Positions 8,005-15,189 of a stretch of 15,705 nucleotides of DNA are shown here, piece after piece (the stretch's first letter is position 1; every line of letters starts with the position of its first letter). The stretch comes from Rikenella microfusus (GTDB lineage: Bacteria; Bacteroidota; Bacteroidia; Bacteroidales; SZUA-534). Location: the NCBI GenBank assembly GCA_020719105.1, contig DYQV01000026.1, forward strand, positions 1 through 15,705, given 5' to 3'. A program made the position numbers and the translations under genes. Under the pieces are notes generated by a model. The model did not search any database, was not told where the DNA came from, and saw only the letters and a program-made list of their open reading frames with translations.

Positions 8005-9053
8005 CCTTTTCAGTTATTCTACTTACTTTTTTTACTTATACCCTTTTTATAAGCCTTCTTTTGCATCGCTTTTTTGTGATCCGTGCCGAGCGATATAAAA
8101 TTAAAAAGGCCAATGCAACGGCTGAACGCTGGAGCAGCCAATCAAAACCCATTTTAGGAGGCATTACTTTTTATGCCATTTTTTTGTTTTCAATTGTAAA
8201 TTACTTCCTATTTTTTTCTATCGATCAATTATTGCAACCAGAAATTATAGGTACACTTTTAGTAGTTACGGTAGCCTTTTTGATGGGTATGGCCGATGAT
8301 ATGCTGAATACCCCTCCCTGGTTTAAGTTTGTTTTTCAAATACTCTGTGCCATTATTTTAATTTCCTCCGGTTTATACATTCATGTTTTTGAAAGCTTGA
8401 TTTTAAATTATCTGCTTACATCATTTTGGGTTATTGGCATCATGAATTCATTGAACATGCTCGATAATATGGATGCCATTACCACATCCGTAAGTTCTGT
8501 TATTTTGATTGGAGCCATAGTAATCCTTAGTTTTGATTCAAATTCCGGTATGTTTTTATTCCTTACAATAGGGGTGCTTGCTTCATTACTTAGCTTTTTA
8601 TACTACAATTGGAATCCTTCAAAAATGTATATGGGCGATAATGGTTCTCAGTTTTTAGGGGCATTCATGGCAATAATTGCCATTAAAGTCTTTTGGAATG
8701 CACCGGCATCAACCGACCGTTCTATTTTGCATCCATTTTTGCTTACTTTTTTAGCATTTATTGTACCCATTTCGGACACTACTACCGTGTCCATCAATCG
8801 CTTAATGAAGGGACAATCACCTTTTGTGGGCGGCCGGGATCATACCACCCATCACTTATCGTATTTCGGATTATCCGATCGAAGCGTGGCTTGGTTGCTT
8901 TTATCGCTGAATGCTTTTTTTGTCACCTTATCGGTTTTGCTCATTAGTAAGCCTCAATGGCTTCCTGTTTCGGAATGGGTTATAGGTGGAATTGCTTTTT
9001 TTGTTTTGGTGAGCCTTTATTCAATTACTAAAATTAGTAAATCTAAAAAGTAA
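8001..9053 (+). CDS. WecA/MraY-family polyprenyl-phosphate sugar-1-phosphate transferase
   Basis: A 350-residue polytopic inner-membrane enzyme (about ten hydrophobic helices) that would transfer a sugar-1-phosphate, typically GlcNAc-1-P, from a UDP-sugar to undecaprenyl phosphate, the priming step of glycan assembly. Family motifs: the substrate loop KPILGGITF (49-57), the aspartate pair in MADDMLN (97-103), NMLDNMDAI (152-160), YMGDNGSQFLG (210-220) with the catalytic-site Asp, and the cytoplasmic histidine motif GGRDHTTHHL (277-286). Bacterial WecA and MraY more often have DGLDG where this has DNMDA. The DHTTHHL loop and lack of MraY-specific context favour a WecA-like role in exopolysaccharide rather than peptidoglycan synthesis. 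Translation is probably coupled to wzc through the ATGA overlap. Sugar specificity cannot be assigned. Confidence 0.88.
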   Translation: MTFSVILLTFFTYTLFISLLLHRFFVIRAERYKIKKANATAERWSSQSKPILGGITFYAIFLFSIVNYFLFFSIDQLLQPEIIGTLLVVTVAFLMGMADDMLNTPPWFKFVFQILCAIILISSGLYIHVFESLILNYLLTSFWVIGIMNSLNMLDNMDAITTSVSSVILIGAIVILSFDSNSGMFLFLTIGVLASLLSFLYYNWNPSKMYMGDNGSQFLGAFMAIIAIKVFWNAPASTDRSILHPFLLTFLAFIVPISDTTTVSINRLMKGQSPFVGGRDHTTHHLSYFGLSDRSVAWLLLSLNAFFVTLSVLLISKPQWLPVSEWVIGGIAFFVLVSLYSITKISKSKK

Positions 9054-9136
9054 GCCCAAGAAATAAACATATTGCACCTTGTTTTGGTTACTAAATAGAA
9101 AAGTAACACCAAAAATAGTTGAAAAACGTAATAACA

Positions 9137-10111
9137 ATGCTTATGATAAAACGGTTTGCAGTAATAGGGGTAGTATCTTTTATAGTTCTTGCAGGTATTT
9201 TGTTTTGTGGTTCATCGGCAAAACAATGCAGTAATGCTAGAATAATAGACCAAAAACATCCAACTAATACGATTAATGGCTTTCCTATTCCTGAAGAAAT
9301 TATTTTTGCTAACGAGCGGGTTCCTCTTGAAAATTTCGATGTGCGTGAAAGTCTTGATCGGGAATTGCAGATAAACGCTTATTGGCAATCGCAAACCATT
9401 TTGTTTATTAAAAAAGCAAAACGGTTTTTTGCCATAATAGAGCCCATTCTTAAAGAAAACGGGATTCCCGATGATTTAAAATACATTGCCGTTGCTGAAA
9501 GTGGTTTATTAAATGTAGTATCACCAGCTGGAGCTGCTGGCTTATGGCAGTTCTTAGAAGGTACCGCCATTGACTACCGGCTTGAAATGAACGATGAGGT
9601 GGATGAACGGTATCATCTTGAAAAAGCTACCCTAGCCGCAACACGATTTTTAAAAGACTCATATAGAGTATATGGCACTTGGGCATTAGCTGCAGCATCT
9701 TATAATATGGGTCGAAGGAACATATCAAAACAGATGGATCGTCAAAAAGCATCCAATTATTATAACTTAATATTAGGTGAAGAAACAGGTCGGTACTTAT
9801 ATCGATTAATCGCTATTAAACTCATTTTAGAAGACCCTGAAAAATATGGCTTTTCATTACACCGCGGTGATTATTATCCTGAAATCCCCTACAAGATTGT
9901 AGAAGTGGACACTCCTATACGAAGCATCCCTGATTTTGCTAACCAATTGGGGGTAAACTATAAAATGTTAAAAGAATTAAATCCTTGGCTGCGCGATGAT
10001 AAGCTTACCAATAGCAATCGAAAAAAGTATCAAATAAAAATTGTAGATACCGATTTCAGAACAGTTATACCTGACACCGCTTACTATAATAAGGTTTTGA
10101 TGGATCAATAA
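9137..10111 (+). CDS. Membrane-anchored lytic transglycosylase (SLT domain, MltD-like)
   Basis: A peptidoglycan-cleaving enzyme (324 residues from this start) that cuts the MurNAc-GlcNAc bond with anhydro-MurNAc formation, acting in the periplasm. A short basic N-terminus and a hydrophobic segment (about 6-23) give a signal peptide or anchor; the Cys at residue 24 is not in a convincing lipobox. The SLT fold spans about 85-235, with catalytic Glu121 in AVAESGL, then GAAGLWQF (132-139) and ASYNMG (187-192). Residues about 254-303 (EVDTPIRSIPDFA through YQIKIV) look like one degenerate LysM-type repeat. Starts at TTG 9119 and ATG 9143 are also possible; ATG 9137 is chosen over TTG and no Shine-Dalgarno decides it. 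It lies 83 bases after the priming transferase without an obvious terminator between them. Confidence 0.85.
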   Translation: MLMIKRFAVIGVVSFIVLAGILFCGSSAKQCSNARIIDQKHPTNTINGFPIPEEIIFANERVPLENFDVRESLDRELQINAYWQSQTILFIKKAKRFFAIIEPILKENGIPDDLKYIAVAESGLLNVVSPAGAAGLWQFLEGTAIDYRLEMNDEVDERYHLEKATLAATRFLKDSYRVYGTWALAAASYNMGRRNISKQMDRQKASNYYNLILGEETGRYLYRLIAIKLILEDPEKYGFSLHRGDYYPEIPYKIVEVDTPIRSIPDFANQLGVNYKMLKELNPWLRDDKLTNSNRKKYQIKIVDTDFRTVIPDTAYYNKVLMDQ

Positions 10112-10258
10112 TGCCTTCCCAAACAACACTGATTAACTGAATTTTTTGATAAAAAGCAATCGAACTATTCAAATTCTCCTGTTTTATGCCGAACACAATT
10201 GGCTTATAGTGGTTTAAACAAAAACTCTCAATATCTTTGCCCATTAATTTTTCAATGA
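10112..10258 (+). other. Intergenic gap before uvrA; no terminator recognised
   Basis: This 147-base A/T-rich gap has no stem followed by a T-run after the transglycosylase stop. The only recognisable element is the possible uvrA -7 box near its right end. How the upstream transcript ends is not visible. Confidence 0.4.
10232..10239 (+). promoter_or_regulatory. Possible -7 element for uvrA
   Basis: TATCTTTG matches TAnnTTTG and ends 19 bases before the ATG at 10259. The best upstream partner is TTTA at 10213-10216, only 15 bases away, so the -33 part is weak. No LexA-type operator was recognised. Confidence 0.45.
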
Positions 10259-13126
10259 ATGAAGCAACAATTGGAACTTGAAAATAGTCCTGTGGAAACA
10301 GGCGATTACATTCGGGTGTATGGCGCCAAAGTACACAACCTAAAAAATATTGATGTAACCATTCCCCGAAACAGCCTCACCGTGATAACCGGATTGAGCG
10401 GGAGCGGAAAATCATCCCTCGCATTCGACACCATTTATGCCGAAGGTCAACGAAGGTACATTGAGACGTTCTCTGCTTATGCCCGGCAATTCCTTGGAAC
10501 GATGGAACGTCCGGAAGTTGATAAAATAACCGGGTTAAGTCCGGTAATATCCATCGAGCAAAAAACCACCAATAAAAACCCGCGTTCTACCGTAGGAACC
10601 ACCACAGAAATATACGACTTTCTTAGGTTGCTTTATGCACGGGCATCCGATGCCTATTCATATATTACTGGCGAAAAAATGGTGAAATATACCGATGAGC
10701 AAATTACCAACTTACTTATTGAAAAACTAAGTCAAAAGAAAATATACATTCTGGCACCCTTGGTACAAAACCGGAAAGGACATTACAAGGAATTGTTTGA
10801 GCAATTGATAAAGAAAGGGTTCATCAATGCCCGTATAAACGGCTCTATTAAAGATTTAGCATTGGGAATGCGCCTCGACCGGTATAAAACACATAACATT
10901 GAAGCAGTTATAGATCGGTTGTTGGTGGATGAAAAAGACAGGAAACGGATCCGGGAATCGCTGCAGTTATCAATGAAACACGGCAATGGAATTACTATGG
11001 TTTTGGACGCTCAAACCAATGAAATTCATTACTTCAGCCGTCATTTGATGTGCCCGGTATCTGGAATTTCCTATAATGAACCAGCGCCTCATACCTTTTC
11101 CTTCAATTCGCCCATGGGTGCTTGTCCCAAATGCAAAGGGCTGGGAGCTATCAACCAGATTGATATGACCAAAGTAATTCCCGATACTTCACTTAGCATC
11201 AAAAAAGGTGCTATTGTACCTTTAGGGAAATACCGGAGCAACCTTATTTTTTGGCAAATTGAAGCCATTGCCGATAAATTCAAATTCGATTTGAATGCTC
11301 CGGTTAAGGATATACCTGAAGATGCCTTGGAAACCATTTTGTATGGCTCCGACGAACCATTCAAACTGCAAAATACGCCCTTGGGTAATTCTTCAAATTA
11401 TTTTCTCAGTTTTCCGGGTGTAATCAGCTATCTGCAAGCCGAACAGGGCGATGAGGCCATCACAGAGGCTGCCAATTCAAGGATGCAAAACTATATTTCC
11501 GAGGCTCCTTGTCCCGAATGTGAAGGAACGAGGCTTAAAAAGGAATCACTCTATTTTAAAATCGACAATAAAAACATTGCCGAACTGGCCCAGATGGATA
11601 TTGATGCACTATGGCAATGGCTTTCAAATCTTGAAGATCGGTTATCGGGCAAACAAAAACAGATTGCAGTTGAAATTTTGAAGGAAATACGTTCCCGGCT
11701 GGGATTTCTGTTACAGGTGGGCCTTAGTTATCTTTCGCTGAACCGGGCATCGAAAAGTCTTTCAGGTGGCGAAAGCCAGCGGATAAGGCTGGCTACTCAA
11801 ATTGGTTCACAATTGGTGAATGTACTTTATATTCTCGATGAACCCAGTATTGGTCTGCATCAGCGCGATAACCACCGACTTATTGAATCGTTGAAAGAAC
11901 TGCGCGATTCAGGTAACTCTGTAATTGTGGTGGAACACGATAAGGATATGATTCTGGCTGCAGACCATGTACTGGATATTGGTCCATTTGCTGGTCGTAA
12001 AGGGGGTCAGGTAGTGGCGCAAGGCACTCCGGATGAAATTTTGAAAAGCTGTTCCTTAACGGCTGAATACTTGAACGGGCATAAATGTATTGAAGTACCG
12101 GAAAAAAGGAGAGAAGGAAATGGAAAAAACCTTGTTATAAAAGGAGCCAGCGGGCATAATCTTAAGAATGTGACCTTGAAATTACCTTTAGGCAAATTTG
12201 TCTGTGTTACCGGGGTTTCAGGCAGTGGCAAGTCGAGTCTGATTAATGAAACGTTGCATCCCATTTTGAACCATCATTTTTTTAATGCGCTCAAACAACC
12301 ATTGCCTTTCAAAGAAATAAAGGGCATTGAAAATATTGATAAAGTAATAGAGGTGGATCAATCGCCCATTGGCCGTACACCACGTTCGAATCCGGCAACT
12401 TATACCGGTCTTTTTTCCGATGTGCGAGATATTTTTACCCGCTTGCCAGAAGCTCAAATCAGGGGCTATAAACCGGGACGTTTTTCGTTCAACGTAAAAG
12501 GGGGGCGCTGCGAAACCTGCAAAGGGGCAGGAGTACAGACCATAGTAATGAACTTTTTACCCGATGTATATATTCATTGCAGCGAATGTAACGGAAGGCG
12601 GTACAACCGCGAAACCCTGGAGGTACGCTTTAAAGGAAAATCAATTTCCGATGTGCTCGACATGACCATTAACCGCGGGGTGGAGTTTTTTGAAAATGTG
12701 CCCAAAATATTGCAAAAACTGAAAGCCTTGCAATCGGTTGGGCTTGGTTACATTACTCTTGGGCAACCATCAACCACATTGAGTGGGGGCGAATCACAAC
12801 GGGTGAAACTGGCTGCCGAACTGGCAAAAAGAGACACCGGAAGCACCTTATACATCCTCGATGAACCCACTACCGGATTGCACTTCGAAGACATTCGGGT
12901 TTTGCTGGGCGTGCTCAATAAACTGGTGGATAAAGGAAATACCATTGTGGTAATTGAACACAACCTTGAGGTAATTAAAGTTGCCGATCATATCATTGAT
13001 ATTGGCCCTGAAGGTGGCATTGGGGGCGGCACTATTCTCTGCGAAGGAACTCCAGAAGAAGTGGTAAAGATGAATAAAGGATACACGGCTCCTTTCTTAA
13101 AAGAGGAATTGAAGGTAAAAAATTAA
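10259..13126 (+). CDS. uvrA: Excinuclease ABC subunit A (UvrA)
   Basis: A 955-residue DNA-damage sensor of nucleotide excision repair; UvrA dimers scan DNA with UvrB and load it at lesions. Two ABC ATPase halves are complete: Walker A GLSGSGKSSL (45-54) and GVSGSGKSSL (652-661), signatures LSGGESQR (501-508 and 841-848), Walker B LDEPS (526-530) and LDEPT (867-871). The C-terminal zinc module is intact (C751, C754, C774, C777). The first zinc module is incomplete: it has CPVS at 265-268 where many bacteria have CPxC, although C289 and C292 remain; from memory this is common in Bacteroidota UvrA. A further CPEC sits at 418-421. The length is normal. The ATG at 10259 is chosen; another ATG four bases upstream is out of frame. 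The gene is followed by a strong terminator and appears monocistronic. Confidence 0.97.
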   Translation: MKQQLELENSPVETGDYIRVYGAKVHNLKNIDVTIPRNSLTVITGLSGSGKSSLAFDTIYAEGQRRYIETFSAYARQFLGTMERPEVDKITGLSPVISIEQKTTNKNPRSTVGTTTEIYDFLRLLYARASDAYSYITGEKMVKYTDEQITNLLIEKLSQKKIYILAPLVQNRKGHYKELFEQLIKKGFINARINGSIKDLALGMRLDRYKTHNIEAVIDRLLVDEKDRKRIRESLQLSMKHGNGITMVLDAQTNEIHYFSRHLMCPVSGISYNEPAPHTFSFNSPMGACPKCKGLGAINQIDMTKVIPDTSLSIKKGAIVPLGKYRSNLIFWQIEAIADKFKFDLNAPVKDIPEDALETILYGSDEPFKLQNTPLGNSSNYFLSFPGVISYLQAEQGDEAITEAANSRMQNYISEAPCPECEGTRLKKESLYFKIDNKNIAELAQMDIDALWQWLSNLEDRLSGKQKQIAVEILKEIRSRLGFLLQVGLSYLSLNRASKSLSGGESQRIRLATQIGSQLVNVLYILDEPSIGLHQRDNHRLIESLKELRDSGNSVIVVEHDKDMILAADHVLDIGPFAGRKGGQVVAQGTPDEILKSCSLTAEYLNGHKCIEVPEKRREGNGKNLVIKGASGHNLKNVTLKLPLGKFVCVTGVSGSGKSSLINETLHPILNHHFFNALKQPLPFKEIKGIENIDKVIEVDQSPIGRTPRSNPATYTGLFSDVRDIFTRLPEAQIRGYKPGRFSFNVKGGRCETCKGAGVQTIVMNFLPDVYIHCSECNGRRYNRETLEVRFKGKSISDVLDMTINRGVEFFENVPKILQKLKALQSVGLGYITLGQPSTTLSGGESQRVKLAAELAKRDTGSTLYILDEPTTGLHFEDIRVLLGVLNKLVDKGNTIVVIEHNLEVIKVADHIIDIGPEGGIGGGTILCEGTPEEVVKMNKGYTAPFLKEELKVKN

Positions 13127-13147
13127 TTTGTTTAATGTATTAATATT

Positions 13148-13182
13148 AAGCCGCTTATTAAGTTTGTAAGTGGCTTTTTTTT
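13148..13182 (+). terminator. Intrinsic terminator after uvrA
   Basis: A 10-bp stem with one G-T pair, AAGCCGCTTA (13148-13157) with TAAGTGGCTT (13167-13176), closes a 9-base loop. The T-run starts at 13175 and continues to 13182. It begins 21 bases after the uvrA stop and separates uvrA from the kinase gene. Confidence 0.88.
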
Positions 13183-13282
13183 GTTCTGATTTTCTCACAA
13201 GAATCTTTTAGAATTATATGGGTAAATAAAGAAAACAACTATCTTTAAATGATAGATTGCGAAACATATTATTGATTTTACC

Positions 13283-14941
13283 ATGATAGAAATTATTTGC
13301 CATAACAACCAAACCAAAAAGAAATTCCCATTAGGAACCACCTTATCGCAGATAGCGGTTGAATTGAACATAAAACTCAAACATCCCATTTTGGGGGCAT
13401 TTGTGAACAACAAACTCAAGGAACTTACCTACAATATTTACAAACCCAAAACCGTTGAATTCATTGATATCAGTCACCCCGATGGGATGCGCATGTATGT
13501 AAGGTCCTTATCCTTTGTACTGCAAAAAGCGGCCTGTGAAATACTTCCCGGACGAAAGCTTAAAATTGAACATTCCATCTCGAAAGGATACTATTGCGAG
13601 TTTGATGGAATGGGAAAAAGCTTGGAAATTGACACGGTTTTTGCCATTGGAACCCGGATGCGGGAGCTAATTTCACAAGACATCCCTTTTAAACGCGATG
13701 AAATTTTATCGACAGAGGCCATTCAGCTTTTCGAAGAAAGTGGATTAACGGAGAAAGCATTGTTATTCAAATCGCGCCCACAGCTTTACACCTCGGTTTA
13801 TAAGCTTCAGGAGACCATTGATTATTTTTTTGGTTTTTTAGTCCCTTCAACCGGCTATCTAAAAGTTTTTGATTTGGTAAAATACTACGATGGGATGTTG
13901 CTTATTGTGCCAAAATTAGAAACGCCTGATGAATGTGAAGATATTGTGATTCAGGACAAACTGTTCGAAGTGTTTCAGGAATACCAGAATTGGGGCGAGA
14001 TATTAAATGTGGGTTATATTGGCAACATCAATGAGGCAGTTAAAAGCAAGCAGATAAGCGAATTAATTAAAATTGCGGAAGCGTTGCACGAAAAAAAGCT
14101 GGCTTATATTGCCGATACTATTTACAACAGGCCAAAACTTCCGAAACTCATTCTTATTTCAGGGCCTTCATCCAGCGGAAAAACAACGTTCGCCAACCGG
14201 TTGGCTATTCAGCTAAAAGTAGCAGGGCTAAAACCGGCAACCTTATCGCTCGATAATTATTTTGTGAACCGCGAATTAACTCCCCGCGACAAAAACGGGG
14301 AGTATGATTTTGAATCGCTCGATGCACTGGATGTTCAATTATTAAACAAAAACCTGTTACAGCTTTTTGCCGGAGAAAGAATAGAATTGCCAAAATTTTC
14401 TTTTCAAACCGGACAGCGTTTTTACGATGGCGACACCCTTCAAATTGATGACAAAACCATCATAATTGCCGAGGGAATTCATGCATTGAATCCAAAATTG
14501 ACAGCTTATATCAGCAATGATGAAAAGTTCCGCATCTATGTTTCGGCACTTACTACCATATCGCTCGACAACCACAACCGCATTCCAACCACCGATACCC
14601 GATTGGTGCGGCGAATTGTGCGTGATTATAAATACCGGGGCTACAGTGCTTTAGAAACCATTAATCGTTGGTTTAGTGTGAGGAATGGAGAAGAAGAAAA
14701 CATTTTTCCCTATCAGGAAAATGCCGATGTCATGTTTAATACCGCAGTACATTACGAAACCGGCGTACTCAAGCGATACGCTGAACCGTTATTGCACGAA
14801 GTTCCCAAAAATAATCCGGCATACCGGGAAGCGGTGCGGTTATTAAAGTTTTTTAGTTACGTAATGCCCATTGCCGACGAAGAAATTCCACCTACCTCCA
14901 TACTACGTGAGTTTTTAGGAGGGAGTAGTTTTAAATATTAA
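13283..14941 (+). CDS. TGS / ThrRS-editing-like / P-loop nucleoside-kinase fusion protein
   Basis: A 552-residue cytosolic fusion. Residues 1-62 resemble a TGS domain (KKKFPLGTTLSQIAVEL). Residues about 71-210 resemble the threonyl-tRNA-synthetase second N-terminal (editing/SAD) domain: GYYCEFDG, MRELISQDIPFKRDEI, EAIQLFEESG. The zinc-binding HxxxH of that domain is absent; the matching positions appear to be R74 and F78. Residues about 288-500 form a uridine-kinase/phosphoribulokinase-like P-loop kinase: Walker A GPSSSGKT (294-301), SLDNYF (322-327) with the likely catalytic Asp324, and IIAEGIHALNP (394-404) as the Walker-B-like strand. It probably phosphorylates a nucleoside or related small molecule; the true substrate of this fusion type is not evident, and uridine kinase is only the nearest label. 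It lies between two terminator-like regions and has no operon partner here. Confidence 0.85.
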   Translation: MIEIICHNNQTKKKFPLGTTLSQIAVELNIKLKHPILGAFVNNKLKELTYNIYKPKTVEFIDISHPDGMRMYVRSLSFVLQKAACEILPGRKLKIEHSISKGYYCEFDGMGKSLEIDTVFAIGTRMRELISQDIPFKRDEILSTEAIQLFEESGLTEKALLFKSRPQLYTSVYKLQETIDYFFGFLVPSTGYLKVFDLVKYYDGMLLIVPKLETPDECEDIVIQDKLFEVFQEYQNWGEILNVGYIGNINEAVKSKQISELIKIAEALHEKKLAYIADTIYNRPKLPKLILISGPSSSGKTTFANRLAIQLKVAGLKPATLSLDNYFVNRELTPRDKNGEYDFESLDALDVQLLNKNLLQLFAGERIELPKFSFQTGQRFYDGDTLQIDDKTIIIAEGIHALNPKLTAYISNDEKFRIYVSALTTISLDNHNRIPTTDTRLVRRIVRDYKYRGYSALETINRWFSVRNGEEENIFPYQENADVMFNTAVHYETGVLKRYAEPLLHEVPKNNPAYREAVRLLKFFSYVMPIADEEIPPTSILREFLGGSSFKY

Positions 14942-14963
14942 GGGAGGAAATATTCTTTTTTTT
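14933..14963 (+). terminator. Weak terminator candidate after the kinase gene
   Basis: Two copies of the self-complementary AATATT, one overlapping the stop codon, could pair in RNA with the purine-rich loop between them and are followed by C and a run of eight T. The stem is only six A-T pairs, so it is thermodynamically poor; the T-run is the main argument. Confidence 0.3.
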
Positions 14964-14982
14964 GAATTATCTGTAGAATTAA

Positions 14983-15013
14983 TTTGTAATTGATAAAACA
15001 ATACCTATTTTTG
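14983..15013 (+). promoter_or_regulatory. Consensus Bacteroidota promoter of the tRNA-Pro gene
   Basis: TTTG at 14983-14986, exactly 19 bases, then TATTTTTG at 15006-15013: a full match to TTTG-N19-TAnnTTTG. Transcription would start near 15018-15020, giving a leader of about 15 bases before the mature tRNA at 15035. It is the best promoter in the window. Confidence 0.75.
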
Positions 15014-15034
15014 CAGTCGCTTTAAAAAAGGCAA

Positions 15035-15108
<74 letters not shown>

Positions 15109-15131
15109 CAAAATGGGATTCATCCCGAATC

Positions 15132-15166
15132 AAAAGCCTGCAAATTGGATGATTTGCAGGCTTTTT
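15132..15166 (+). terminator. Intrinsic terminator of tRNA-Pro (perfect 14-bp hairpin)
   Basis: AAAAGCCTGCAAAT (15132-15145) and ATTTGCAGGCTTTT (15152-15165) are exact reverse complements around the 6-base loop TGGATG, and the T-run ends at 15166 with a second T-run at about 15169-15174. It begins 23 bases after the tRNA. The symmetric A-run and T-run mean it could stop transcripts from either strand. Confidence 0.88.
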
Positions 15167-15189
15167 CATTTTTTCCAAATCAATTTTAT

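Noticed and set aside
13239..13255. CTATC...GATAG inverted repeat and TATCTTTA box upstream of the TGS-kinase
   Set aside because: The stem is only five pairs and the box misses the final G of TAnnTTTG with no TTTG partner upstream; too weak to call a promoter or operator.
13195..13419. 74-residue antisense frame spanning the start of the TGS-kinase gene
   Set aside because: It mostly covers the TGS coding sequence on the other strand and shows no domain or promoter.
15115..15126. GGGATTCATCCC small hairpin just after tRNA-Pro
   Set aside because: A 5-bp stem with a 2-base loop is unlikely to be stable as drawn, and the adjacent 14-bp hairpin explains termination.
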